A stretch of 64,000 nucleotides of DNA from Peronospora farinosa (lineage: Eukaryota > Oomycota > Peronosporomycetes > Peronosporales > Peronosporaceae): NCBI GenBank assembly GCA_947646735.1, contig CANTFK010000035.1:186001-250000 (forward strand). The letters are read 5' to 3'. The translations under genes were made by a program, and so were the position numbers. A model generated the notes under the pieces. It did not search any database, had not been told where the DNA came from, and was given only the letters and a program-made list of their open reading frames with translations. This document shows, one piece after another, positions 53,331-64,000 of the stretch. How positions within the stretch are numbered: the first letter of the stretch is position 1; each line of letters opens with the position of its first letter.

Positions 53331-56300
53331 CTATCGTGACAGATTGGCGACTGAAGCATTCACTGCAGCGATGAGAACGTCCGGAGCAATTGCATACACC
53401 TCATCAACTGCGCCACCACCACAGAGCAAATACTCTTCATGCTGGAGACAATTATCGATGAAAATACGCGTGGCACGCTGCTCTCGCAAACCAATAGGCC
53501 CAAGGCATCCTCGAGTATAACCAAACACTCGCACCAAAGTCTACACATAATGCACGATGAACACGGTTAGCCAGACAACCAAACCAAGGAACGAGAAAAG
53601 AACTACAACGCACCTCTTGATCAGCCAAGGAAATATCGTCTGGATTTACTTGCAGCAATGCCCCTAAGGCTTCCATTTCGATAGAGCGATCCAGAGGCAG
53701 CACAACAACAGCGTATGCAATGTGTCTTCGTGTGTTCACGTCAATTGCAGTTGGTCTTCGGATAAGAAGGGCAATGCTTTTGACAATTACCCCCACTTTG
53801 CTGCTCGTGTCACATTTCATGAATCGAGGTGCCACTCCTAGTGCTTCTAAAGCAGATTTGACGTGCTGCTTTCCAAGCGGTTGCGACACAGATGCCATCG
53901 TCCACGAAAATGAATGGTTGCGGCTGGCGTCAAAGGACTTTGTAAAGTTCCAAACATATTCGCTTACGGAACAGTTTTCCGCTCCCGCATGAGCAAAGTC
54001 TACGTCAGCTAGCAAATGCAATGCAAGTCGTTGGACGGCATACGCGTCTTTTGCTGCGTATTCAATTTGACTGTAGGACAGTGGCCGAATACCCCAGTCG
54101 GAGCATTGCTGTTCTTTATCCATTTGCTCTCCGATGCATATACGGTACAACCGTGCTAAACCCCAGCTCTTCGCAGGAATTTGTCGAAACAAGGCGAGCT
54201 TCTTCAGCTCAAGTATCACAGGAGTTTCCCGTTGAGCAGAAGCACTTTCAAAGAGGACTTCCACTTCCGGAAATGCTTTCTTAATCATCTGAAGGTCGCT
54301 GGACACGCAAAAGCCGATCAACCTGAGCCTAGACGAAGCGTTCCAAATAAAGCGCAGCGGTGTTGCAGCTGCTGCTCCAAGAACTTGAACGTCAATGACG
54401 TATACGATGTCTCCGACCGCGAGCTGGTAAATGCTTAAACACGTCTGGTCTTCTTCAATTTGTTGACTCGGTTTCTCACTTTGTTCTCCATCATGCACAG
54501 TAGAAGTCATGGATGTTTGCACTTTTGTCAGATGTTGTGGACGCCATTCACAATCAATACCAACAAGCATGTTCCGAAGAACCGCTTGCTCATTGCAGTC
54601 CTCTACAGTGTGGATTGCTAGTGTGCACTCTTCAAGGTGCCGAACTACCACTTCAATGTCCGGAATCGTATCAATGTATTTCCATTCCAGAACATGCCTA
54701 TCACCTTCGTTTAGCGAGCGGTTCTTGGCATGATTGATGGGATACCCAAGTACTTTAGCAGACGAGGTTTCACCAGCTTCCAAGGAAGCAACACCATCAG
54801 TTGTCGAAGTCAATGCCAAGCTAGAAGTTTCAGTCTGGAATGAAACTTTCTGCAATCGCTTTAGAGCTTTCGTCATGTTTAGCAGTGACAAATGCTGGAA
54901 TAGCGTTTGCACCATGTCGTGATTCTGCACCACAAGGGCAAGTCGCTCAGCACTTTGCCAATCGCACTGATGAACGAATTCATCAAAGACACTTTGAATT
55001 TTCTGGAAGTCTGCTGTCTCTTCGAGGCTCTTGTAATGTGGCACAAGTTTGCCAATTTGAAACACACGTATCACTTCCACAACAACAGCATTCCACCGAG
55101 AACTTTGAGAAGCGAGGAGCTTATCTAAAAACTTCAGCCATCTACTAGTTTCGAATCCTCCCCACTCTATTATATGAGCACTAGTCAGAGACAAATCGAT
55201 CGCTCGTAGGACGAGATTGAAGAAATTCCAGCGATTGGTGTCATAGGCAATTTCAGTAAGGAGTTCCACCCAACTGGAGCATTCTTGCAAAGAAGACGTA
55301 CGAATGTCATCCACGTTAACCTCACAATTCAATCCATCGAATACGTCCAGTAGCAAGTAACCAACTCTTCGAGCATGCTTTGCAACCTCGATATCGTTCG
55401 CATGAAGGACTAGAAACTCCATACACAAACGAAGGTATGCGGATTCATCACCGCAGTGCGAAGAGGTGTCATCACTTTTGCTAAGACAATGCTGTCTTCG
55501 CAATAAAAATAATTCTCTTGTCGACCTCTTCAGATCTGCGTGAGTATAGAGTATATCTTGAGCGGCCAGCAGCGACAAAAGCTGACGACATAGCTCGTGT
55601 GGGGCAACACTGATAGGATCGTCGAACTTATGCTGTTGCTGTTCATGTACAATGGTCTCGACCTTGTCTGGCTTGATAAAGGCTTCGTCCGCATCACAAT
55701 TGCGGCGAGCTTCGAACTCGAGCTCTCCGCTTCCGGTCGCATTGTTTCTATGGAGAGTTCGCTTGAATCGAACAGGTTCGCGGCACAAAAGTGATGAATC
55801 CCAGCACTTTGGGTCCAGAACAAAGCCTCTCGATAGTTCGTACCAGTGCCTACGGCCATCATCGATACCAAATTCCACTTTCTTGGGACAATGCACAATT
55901 TCAGCCACCAATAAGGGCATTAGCACTCTTCTAGCTTTGTTCGTCTCAATGGAGGACGCATCATTTTGAAAGTATTCTCGTACAAAAGCCAGTAGTTCCT
56001 CGATTGTTAGCGCTTCCACCCTCGGAATACCCATCCTGCTATCACCTTCGACAATAACTTGACCAGAAGCATTTTCCTCGGTAGCAATGACTGGGCACAA
56101 CCAGTGCAGCTTCGGCAGAAGCACAAAGCGACTCTCACCTAGCAAAGCCTGGTCGTTCGCTCGCACTTTTGCCGGCAAATCCGTTTCCAAATTTGTAGTC
56201 CACCAGCCACGCAAGTGATTCGTTGCAATGCTCGGGTTTGACATAAACTTCCGACTTGGTTCCGTACATGTCATTTGTGTCAAAACGACAGGGTTCCGAT

Positions 56301-57164
56301 GAAAAAACCAGTCGTGACCAATTGTCGTCTCTGAGGTCGAAACAAAATCGTGTAGCGGTTGAAAAACATATCCACGCAAGACAACGTGCGACACGACATT
56401 GTCGCTGTAATTCTCCTTTAACCACGTGCGTACACTTTCTCCATGACGCATGGCCAATTTGCGATTCACTTCTTGTACTCGATACGCTAAAGTTTCTCCC
56501 AAATGAGGTCCAACAAATTGTTCAAGTGGTATGTAGCCATTTTCTTCTCTTGTAGTACTTGAACCAGCTCCATTCACAGTAAATAAACCTTCTGCTTCCA
56601 CAGAATGAAGCAGAAAGAATTTTACCGACGATTCCACGTGAAAATCTCGCTTGGTTTTGGATGAAAAATTGCATCGAAAGAGAAATTTTAACTGTCCCAT
56701 TGTCCTCTTGGTAGAAGACACTATTTGTCTTCCCACTTGCATGCGTTCTGTATTAAAATATGGACAATACAGCAGCCAGTATTCAAGCAGCTTTGAAAAA
56801 TAGACACCAAGTGCCAACTTTTGACCTCTTGATATCGATGCTACAAGAAAAACCAGTCACATTTTTCGTCAGTCATACATCGTATCAGAATTGTTTTTAA
56901 AGTATTTTTTTCTTAAGATTTTTTTTTAGTATATATATCACCTTGCATAAAATTTACTAATGGCATGGGATCGACGACGAGGTCATTTATCCAATCGATT
57001 ACAATATTCGAGTGTAATATTTTCATGCCAAATTCCGAGGGTAATACGGGAAATTCATTTTCATGGAGCATATGAGGACTTGTAACAGACCATAATAAAT
57101 CTCGTATTATTTTTGGTATGCAATTTATATTTAGTAGACGGAAAAATATTTCATTTAACGACAT
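53331..57164 (-). CDS. DUF1853 - 3'-5' exonuclease (mut-7-like) - YbaK fusion protein
   Basis: The proposed exons are 57164-56942, 56840-53614 and 53540-53331 (introns 101 and 73 bp, GT-AG, phases consistent), giving 1,219 aa. Residues ~1-300 resemble the bacterial DUF1853 domain: RDLLWSVTSP, then LLEYWLLYCP, MGQLKFLFR, SSVKFFLLHS, HLRGWW and VLLPKLHWL. The middle is helical, as in mut-7-type proteins. Residues ~830-1010 form a DEDDy exonuclease, with GIDCEW (Asp and Glu), FCVSSDLQM (third Asp) and YAAKDAY (Tyr and last Asp). The C-terminal ~150 residues are a YbaK/aminoacyl-tRNA deacylase-type domain ending with GYTRGCLGPIGL in exon 3. It may trim small or structural RNAs and act on aminoacyl-tRNA-like ends. 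DUF1853 has no firm function. The first exon was accepted because it supplies the missing N-terminus of DUF1853. Confidence 0.82.
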
Positions 57165-57659
57165 AGGAGCGTTTGGTCTCTAATATTATAATCTAATTTA
57201 TTTTTATAAAAAAAGAACCACTAAAAGAATTTATTTTTCCATTAAAAAGACATTGTCAGTGCATGTATTTGGACGAATTCCTTCGTATTTCTACCATAAA
57301 CTGCAAACTCTTCCACCGATAAAAAAAATACACATCCAAGCCATTTCTTACTTCTTGCATACAAAATCAATGGCATCAGTAGTGCTGCTGCAATATTAAC
57401 AACGCCACTTAGTGTCATCATCGTATTTCAATATTGTGCCAAGGCATCATCCACATTCGTCCGCCATGCTCAATCCAATCCAGTTCAGATTCAAATTCAA
57501 CCTCTGCATTCCTCTCTCCTTCCTCATCATCACAATAGTAGCTCTTCGGAATCTGTCAAGTACAGCATCAAACCAGTTCCTGCCAACACCAGCAAAAAGT
57601 TTTGGAAAAATCGCACATTCAACTTACACGGACTTGACCTGTCGCACTTGACATCCTTT
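57165..57659. other. Intergenic, AT-rich
   Basis: Upstream of the exonuclease gene and downstream of the proline-rich gene. The frame at 57412-57651 is short and featureless. Confidence 0.4.
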
Positions 57660-60600
57660 TCATGGTCTTTCCACTGTCAATGCAACTGGACGTAACTGGT
57701 TTTCAAGCTGAGCCATTTCGTTCGACAATCGTACAATGTGCATCTCAGCTTCCTCGTACTCGATCACGCATTGCTGATACTCTGCTCGGATTGCATCAAT
57801 GTCGTGATCATTTTTTAACAAACCTGGTTCCTCGCTCGAAATTGGCGATTTAGTACTGTCGCATCGTGTATCCGCTACATCACCAGTGATTGTCATCGCC
57901 GATATACCCTGTTGCAAGGCAAAGAAAGCACAAGAAACATACACAAGTGATTAGTGCGGATACTTCAACACAAGACTCACCCATACGTGGTATTACACCA
58001 CCGAAACAGGCTCGATAGATTTCTTTACGCAAAGCTCTCTCGCCGGATCTCCGTTTCGCACACCACTTCTCGTCTGCAACTGGTGCTGCAAGACTGGAGG
58101 CAAAACGTACGTATCGACGATTGTACTGACCCTAGAAATATCACTTCGTTCTTGTGGCTCCAACGCTGGTTTCAAAGGGGATGCTCGACCCGCTGCTGAT
58201 TTCGCTATATCCAACGACGAAAACGTTTCAGATGGCGAGTGTAATACCTCCTTCATCACCTTCTTTGTCGCTTGATTTGCTTCAGTTTGCGCACAGAGAA
58301 GTCTGTCCACGTTTATTCCAGCCGACGAATCTTTTACGCTATTCGTACCAGGTGAATTTACACCAGGAACCGCGACTGTGGCACTTAGCAACTGAGTAAC
58401 TACACTACTCACGTTACTTTGTGAAGATGGTGACGACAAAGCTGGACTTGGTAAAGGCTTTGACAGTCCAGTTGCACCACTCGCCAATAAACGATTTGTC
58501 TGCTCCTTTTCACGTTCAGCAATCTTTCGTCTCATTTCCTTGATTGCATCTTGCAAACCGCTGGACATTGCTGCATCGTCTTTACTTTTCCGCGGCAAAA
58601 AGTCATCGGGGCCGAGCTGGATTACTAGAGATTGAGAGCTCGCTGTCAAAGGCCGAAACTCTGGCGTTGACGCGGCAGATTGCGCTGAAGGCTTTGCTTT
58701 TTCTGCAAACATAGCCAGCTGAGATGCTGTCTTAGAAACAACTTGATCTGAAACAGACGTAGTTGTTGATTTATCCGTCTCGCTTGAAGGTCCACTGCTT
58801 CCAATACCATTAGCTCTAGCCGACATATGTGTCAGCGTATACTCTGACGGATCCTTTGACGCACTTGGATCTCCTTGAGCAGCTAAAGTATTGCTCTTGG
58901 TGGTTTTATTTATCCCGCTCTCATTAGGTTTTTCGATTGCGTTCGGTTCTGTAACTTGTAGTATTGGCGATGAGGCGTTTAGTGCCTTGGTGCTAGTAGT
59001 TCGGTTCCGATTTTTCGTCATAGATCGTAGAATATCAAAGCGCAACTTATCGATCTCAGGGCTCGTAGCCTTTACCTGCTTCCCCTCGCAGTGTGCTGGT
59101 TTTGAAGAAGATCCCAAGGTTGACGGAGTAGACTGCACAACAGATACTGTTTCAGTTGTTCGCTCCATTTGCTGCAGGGAGCGCTTCATCTTGGTGCGGA
59201 GCGCAGCCGCTCGAAGACTGTCTAGATCAACGTCCCCGGATTCACCACGCCCCGTGCTAGCAACGGAGTTTTTAATATTGCCCCCACCTGATTTAAGCAC
59301 AGGAGGAAGCCGGGATGAATCACATGCGGAGCGTTGTAATGGAATATCTGGTCCATTTGACACGGGTGGAGGTGGAAACATCGATACCGGTCGGTACTTA
59401 AATCCACCGTGCAGTGGCTCCGAGATTATCGGACGAGAAGACAACTTTGCCTCACCGTTGATCATCTCCATACTACCTTGACGATTTACGCGCAAAATCT
59501 GACTGTCTTCGTACGGTGGTGGTAATGGACGAGCCGGTCGCTGCTGTGGTGGTAGTGGACGAGCCGGTCGTTGCTGTGGTGGTAGTGGACGAGCCGGTCG
59601 TTGCTGTGGTGGTAGTGGACGATCTGGTCGTTGCTGTGGTATATGAGGACGAGATGGTCGTTGCTGTGGTGGTAGTGGATAAGCTGACCGTTGCTGTGGT
59701 GTAGGCCTATTTGGCGGATGTGGGACGCCAACACGGAGATCACCAGCGTGGAAAAGAGCTGGAGATGCATCTTGAAAGACAGGACGCGCATTTATTGGTT
59801 TGCCTCTTGGTTCACCCCTCATCATTGCAAGCGTACAATGCCCAGGTGGTGGCGCATCTGCAAGTGGTCGCTGACGTATCGTCCGCTCATATACGGGATA
59901 CATTTGACTAGGTGACGCATGCATCATCTGCATGGCCTCTAATTTTCGTTTGGTCTTTTTCTTACCACGTTTTTTCTGCTTTTTGCTTCGCAAATGCGGA
60001 CGAATATTCATTGCGTCCACCAAATGGCTACTTCCATTTCCAGCTTTTTGGTGCTTTACTGTATTCATCTGCATCATCGGCTTCAGACTCACCCCTTCTT
60101 CAAAAATCTCTCCATCTTCCAAACTTTCCATTGAAACAACTTGATCTGTTGTAGTAACTGAACACTCATTAGCTTTTACTACTTGCTTTGGTACTTTTTC
60201 ATCTTCCTCAACCTCCATTGCATTGTCTCTGTCATTATTTAGAGACAACGTCAATGTCTCGTGTCTCGTCACTTTCTCCTCCTCATTTTCGTTAGAAAAA
60301 CTTGTTTGTTTGTCATTAAAAGACAGTGGAATTGTCTTAGCAATAGCATTCAACGTCACTTGTACGTCCTCTTGTGTCTGCCTATAAGAGACTTGATTAT
60401 TTACCACAAAAGGCTCATTAGTAGCCACATGTGGCCATTCTTCGTCCACATCCGACTCGACATCTTCTATTAATGGCATTATTCTCTCAAATGTTGTCTC
60501 GTCTGTAACCTTATTGTCCATTTCATGTAATCCACTTAATTTAAATGCATCAGAATCAGAACTTGTTGCGGACTCAGTCGTGACTGATTCTTGAGCGATT

Positions 60601-60761
60601 TGACTGTCAATTGGCTTCTCTTCATCATCCTCGTCGTCGTCTAGTGTCAAGTCAATCACTTGATGTGACGAGTAGCTGCTTGGACGTAGTACATCGTGGA
60701 TGAACCTCTCTGTAGCTACAGAAGTAGCAGGATATGTTGAGCCAGTACTCGAAGGCCTCAT
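57660..60761 (-). CDS. Proline-rich, low-complexity protein with SIM-like motif, two exons
   Basis: Exon 1 runs from the ATG at 60761 to about 57999 and exon 2 from 57908 to 57660, giving about 1,003 aa. The intron is ~90 bp; the exact donor is ambiguous by one codon. Near the N-terminus VIDLTLDDDEDDEE fits a SUMO-interaction motif with an acidic tail. A basic patch (KKQKKRGKKKTKRK) could be a nuclear localisation signal. A central tract has PPQQRPARPL repeats (59500-59690). The C-terminal exon encodes a coiled coil (YEEAEMHIVRLSNEMAQLENQL). The rest is disordered, rich in Ser, Thr and Gln. The frame extends nine codons upstream of the ATG without another Met. A nuclear scaffold or regulatory role is an inference; the family is not recognised. 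Confidence 0.7.
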
Positions 60762-61024
60762 ATTCAATTTGTTTTGACTGGTTCTCACTATGCAACGGTC
60801 GATGCTACGCTGCGATTAAGTATTTAAACGTTTTAACACGAAAAATAAAACGATTATACATGTATAAAAAAGCCTATATATTGTGTAAGCACTATATGCG
60901 ATAAAGTACGATTATAGAATGATTGTCAGTTTCATGTTATTTACTTCATCTGGATCCTTTTATCATTAAAAATCCTCTCACAATCCAAAAGTCATCGAAA
61001 GCCACAAGTTGAAGTTCAACGAAG
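60762..61024. promoter_or_regulatory. Divergent promoter region
   Basis: 263 bp separate the ATGs of the proline-rich gene (minus) and the small gene at 61025 (plus). AT-rich; both promoters should lie here. No motif was fixed. Confidence 0.4.
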
Positions 61025-61390
61025 ATGGTCGCTGTTCCGCACTATGTCAAGTCGGTGACTCTTAAGAATTCGACGTCGCATCCTGTAAAGGTAATTGCCA
61101 CTTTTGGCTCGGACGAGATGGAGGCAGAAGGGAAAAAGAAGATACAGGAGATACGTGAGCTCTCGCCCGGAGCGGAAGTGAGTATTCAGGAACACGAGTA
61201 CGATATGGGCGGCTGGACGGCTGTAGCTGCACTTTATTCGCTGGAAGTAGAGCACTCACAGGACAGTGGACTACTGAGCAAGACGTTGTATACGCCTAGC
61301 GTCAGCGGCATTGTCGACGTATTGCATGTGGACATTACTGCGGACGAGAGCGCCAAGAGCTTTAAAGTCACAGCTGTGCGTGAGAGCTGA
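61025..61390 (+). CDS. Small protein of 121 aa, function unknown
   Basis: The single-exon frame starts at ATG 61025 (MVAVPHYVKSVTLKN) and has alternating hydrophobic/polar residues suggestive of a beta-sandwich (VKVIATFGSDE, AEVSIQEHEYDMGGW, VDVLHVDITADESA). There is no signal peptide or membrane segment. Balanced composition, strong GC wobble bias and a divergent arrangement with the neighbouring gene support real coding. No family is recognised. Confidence 0.7.
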   Translation: MVAVPHYVKSVTLKNSTSHPVKVIATFGSDEMEAEGKKKIQEIRELSPGAEVSIQEHEYDMGGWTAVAALYSLEVEHSQDSGLLSKTLYTPSVSGIVDVLHVDITADESAKSFKVTAVRES

Positions 61391-61748
61391 GGCTCTTGTT
61401 TGCACTGTTCAAGGCCATAGACTGTGGCTTTAGTGCTTATCATCGTTGCTCTTTCTTCTTTTAGACAAAATCTTTTGCTCTTGTAAAAGAAATAAGCAAT
61501 ATCTATGCGGTCGCCTGGCTTTTTTAATCGGGCCGTAGAGATGACGAGCTCGCCCCTTGAAATGTGCATAAATACTTGTACTCTTTGTAGCTAACGACAG
61601 TATACAGCTAGCTTGTGAGTCGTCGTCATCTGATTGTGTCAACGTCGAGACACGCTAGTTTTGCCCCACACTGTCTTCAAATATTCTTTACAAGCTGAAG
61701 ACGCAGCGAGACAAGTCGCATTGTGAACTGTAATGATAGAACACTCAT
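61391..61748. other. Convergent intergenic region
   Basis: Between the 3' ends of the small gene and the palmitoyltransferase gene; no gene seen. Confidence 0.4.
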
Positions 61749-63791
61749 CTACGCGATGTGGTTCGCTGACGGTAAATCAATAGGTGGTCGGTCAGACATG
61801 ACCATAGACGAGTTACTGGACTCCAAGTATGCTGAAGAAGGCTCGTTAGTCGAGTCACCAGCATCTCGCAACTCGTTCTCGTCCACTTGTGAGCTTGAAA
61901 AGTAGGCGCTACCCGCATCAGAGCGCAGCGATAGATGCGACGCAGGAGTTCCGGGCGAGTACGGCGCTGCCAAGTACGTTGTATCTCCATTTTCTGATCT
62001 TGGGGTATTGACGTCATCATTCGGATCGACTTTAGTCTGACCACCTCGTTGCTGGGTCAGATCAATGTGAAGTCCAAACCCACGCTTCGGTCCACTGTTG
62101 CTCCTCTGTTTGCGGTATAAGCTACTCCCACGGCGGCTGCTGTCGCGCTCGCGGATCTCGCCGCTTTGGTTGCTAAGCACCTCCAGACTTTCGTCGACTT
62201 CCGCTTCAATAGCTGCCAGTACCTCTTCCTCGCTGCGCACACTTTCGCTGGACACGCGCGAGTCGCTTATCTCGTTGACGCTGGCTTTTGAATTGCTCGG
62301 CACAGCATCAGAGTTGGGTTTTTCCCCACAACACCGTTTCCACCATGACACATGAGCCTACACGGTCAACATACGAACATCAACAAATAGTTAATATGCA
62401 TAGCATACGAGAGTGACGTTCTCGTTCTACATAGGTCATGTGACTAGATGCAGTCGCTCTCGGTCACTCAAGAACTCCTTACAGCTGCTAGAGGATATAT
62501 ACGTACGCTATTTTCTCGGTTTTGAGCATTTCTTCGCTTGCGCTGGCGAACAATATAATCGTAGGTCGTGATGTTTTCCATGCCTATGCAAGCACGCACA
62601 AGAAAAATACATGTAAGTTACCTTGCATTAGACAGCCAAGGGTACAATTTCGCTGACGTACATAAATGGAAGTGGAAAAGCGCAAGCTGTCCGATCATAA
62701 ACAACCACGGGCTCAAAAATGCAAGCAACACAATATGGATGATCCGTAGTGCCTGCAGTGAGATGCGGTATTGTCCGTCGACACACAGTCCCGTTGTATT
62801 ATCCTTTTCTGTCGAGCAGCCATAGCTCGTAGCTGAATGTCTCTGCATTTCTTTCTCATCCGAGTAAAGCTTTACGACAATAACAATTCCCACCGCAATC
62901 TGCACTGCTAGAAACACTGAGGCGCCCACGACGGATCCCAAAAAGTACTGGTAGTTCTTCCTACCCACACAATTGTTTAACCACTTGCAATGGTGATCAA
63001 AGACGTCTACACACTTGTCACATAGCCGACAATGTCGACTCTTGTTGTTGCTGTAGCAGATGCACAACCTTTCATTAGAATCTCATCACCTTCCAACAAC
63101 TATAGTGACCATAAGAGAGAAATAAAAAGACAGACATACACATATTTCATGCAGACGTTGCAATAAACTCGTTCGTCTGGGCGTGAGTCTCTAACGTCGA
63201 CTATTGTCTGCAACTGGAGCAACAAACGGTCAGAATATAACGCCCAAGTCATTGTATAATGCCTTTTCACATACCGATGGTCGCATGATATAATCATCCG
63301 ATGGGTCCGTTCCTGTGCATATGGATACAAATATGACTGTAAAGAGGCAGGCAGCCGCGTATACGAGGCTAAGGACGATGGCCAGCGTTTTGTCCAGAAT
63401 GGGCGTGTAAAAGACAAAAAAGAGCGCCATGACGGCCGGAAAGATCACCCATGTGCCCAATTGCAACACGTGAAATGGTGTCTTCCACCCATTCTTGCGC
63501 ATGATTAAAAAGTGTGGCAGAACGTCCTTAGGAGAGCGTGTCGTGGGTCCGGGTCTGAAGTAGCGCTGTCGTTGGGCGTAATGGAGGAACTGTAACGATA
63601 GCTTGTGTTTGATTGGTTAAAATAATTAAAATTGTATAAGCGCATATGAACGTACGATCATTATTGACAGGTAGACTGACTACTTGGAAAAAAAGGCAAC
63701 TATAAGACCATCATTCTCACAATCATCGCTGGACCAAGTACACCCTCGTGCGCATGGATAGATCGTGTATGTCACCGTTGGTTTCATTCAT
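61749..63791 (-). CDS. DHHC-type palmitoyltransferase, six proposed exons
   Basis: This integral membrane enzyme attaches palmitate to protein cysteines. The proposed exons are 63791-63744, 63589-63275, 63207-63140, 63068-62662, 62583-62507 and 62357-61749 (507 aa; introns GT-AG, 71-154 bp, phases consistent). Exon 2 has RYFRPGPTTRSPKD and two membrane segments (LQLGTWVIFPAVMALFFVFY and the next one). Exons 3-4 hold the Cys-rich domain with CNVC, SRHCRLCDKC and the catalytic DHHC in DVFDHHCKWLNNCVG. Two more membrane segments follow in exon 4. Exon 5 has TTYDYI, the usual TTxE-like region. The last exon is a polar Ser-rich cytosolic tail. Exon 1 (16 codons) is tentative: it fits splice phase, but a different first exon outside the window is possible. 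Exons 2-6 are well supported. Confidence 0.85.
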
Positions 63792-64000
63792 TGTAGTCCA
63801 TTGTGGCAACACGAATACAATTTATGAGGGCAAATTGCAGTCAATGGTCCGAGTTTACGTCTCCTTCAGATCCGTAGCCATTTCTATGCTAGCAAGACAA
63901 GTATTCAGTGATATCCAGACACAGTGGTGTCTCACCAGCTGCTGTAGGACGTAGAGTACTACTGACGTTTTTTACGGTTATGCATTGAAGGACATGAACC
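63792..64000. other. Window edge, probably 5' region of the palmitoyltransferase gene
   Basis: No independent gene is seen. It may contain the promoter or a further 5' exon of the minus-strand gene. Confidence 0.35.

Overview
The window is nuclear DNA from a plant-pathogenic oomycete of the Peronosporales (Phytophthora or a related downy mildew). The reasons are a six-cysteine elicitin with a GPI-type tail, a large secreted LWY-repeat effector, a full-size PDR (ABCG) transporter, compact genes with GT-AG introns of roughly 50-155 bp, and chromodomain Ty3/Gypsy retrotransposons. No tRNA, rRNA or CRISPR was seen. Genus and species cannot be fixed from the sequence alone.

Layout. 1-565: the frameshifted 3' end of an LWY effector gene. 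1950-2560: a solo LTR. 3665-36473: about 33 kb of nested or abutting Ty3/Gypsy elements. A (minus strand, 3665-16033) is split by B (minus strand, 7807-14431). D (plus strand, 16337-29839) has 1.25-1.3 kb LTRs and an open 1.9-kaa pol. C (plus strand, 29840-36473) is the same family as A. From 37 kb on the sequence is gene-rich: ALG8 glucosyltransferase (37076-38797), the intact LWY effector (40068-42506), a small internally duplicated protein (43278-43733), elicitin (44433-45032), a PUB-domain protein (45341-46486, minus), a VTT membrane protein (46919-47842), a PDR transporter (48239-53017), a DUF1853/exonuclease/YbaK fusion (53331-57164, minus), a proline-rich protein with a SUMO-interaction-like motif (57660-60761, minus), a small conserved-looking protein (61025-61390) and a DHHC palmitoyltransferase (61749-63791, minus).

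How it fits together. The effector fragment at the left edge and the intact effector at 40 kb are paralogues with related 3' flanks. A local effector duplication therefore now spans the retrotransposon block, the 'gene-sparse, repeat-rich' setting known for oomycete effectors. Effector, elicitin and PDR transporter are infection- or exposure-related; ALG8, the palmitoyltransferase, PUB and VTT genes are housekeeping.

Most unusual signals. (1) All four LTR elements (three families) carry an antisense ORF between the end of pol and the 3' LTR, starting about 14-155 bp from the LTR and convergent with pol; in A, B and C it overlaps the chromodomain region on the other strand. (2) The LTRs of all three families are built from serial short hairpins; in the A/C family there are compensatory base changes, and in D a 27-bp hairpin minisatellite differs in copy number between the two LTRs. 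(3) At the D gag-pol junction a GTTAAAC heptamer abuts the gag stop and an 11-bp stem-loop, a candidate -1 frameshift signal. (4) The D pol has a decayed first RNase H and an intact second one. (5) D is strongly enriched in GATC throughout. (6) A host gene fuses the mainly bacterial DUF1853 domain to a 3'-5' exonuclease and a YbaK deacylase domain.
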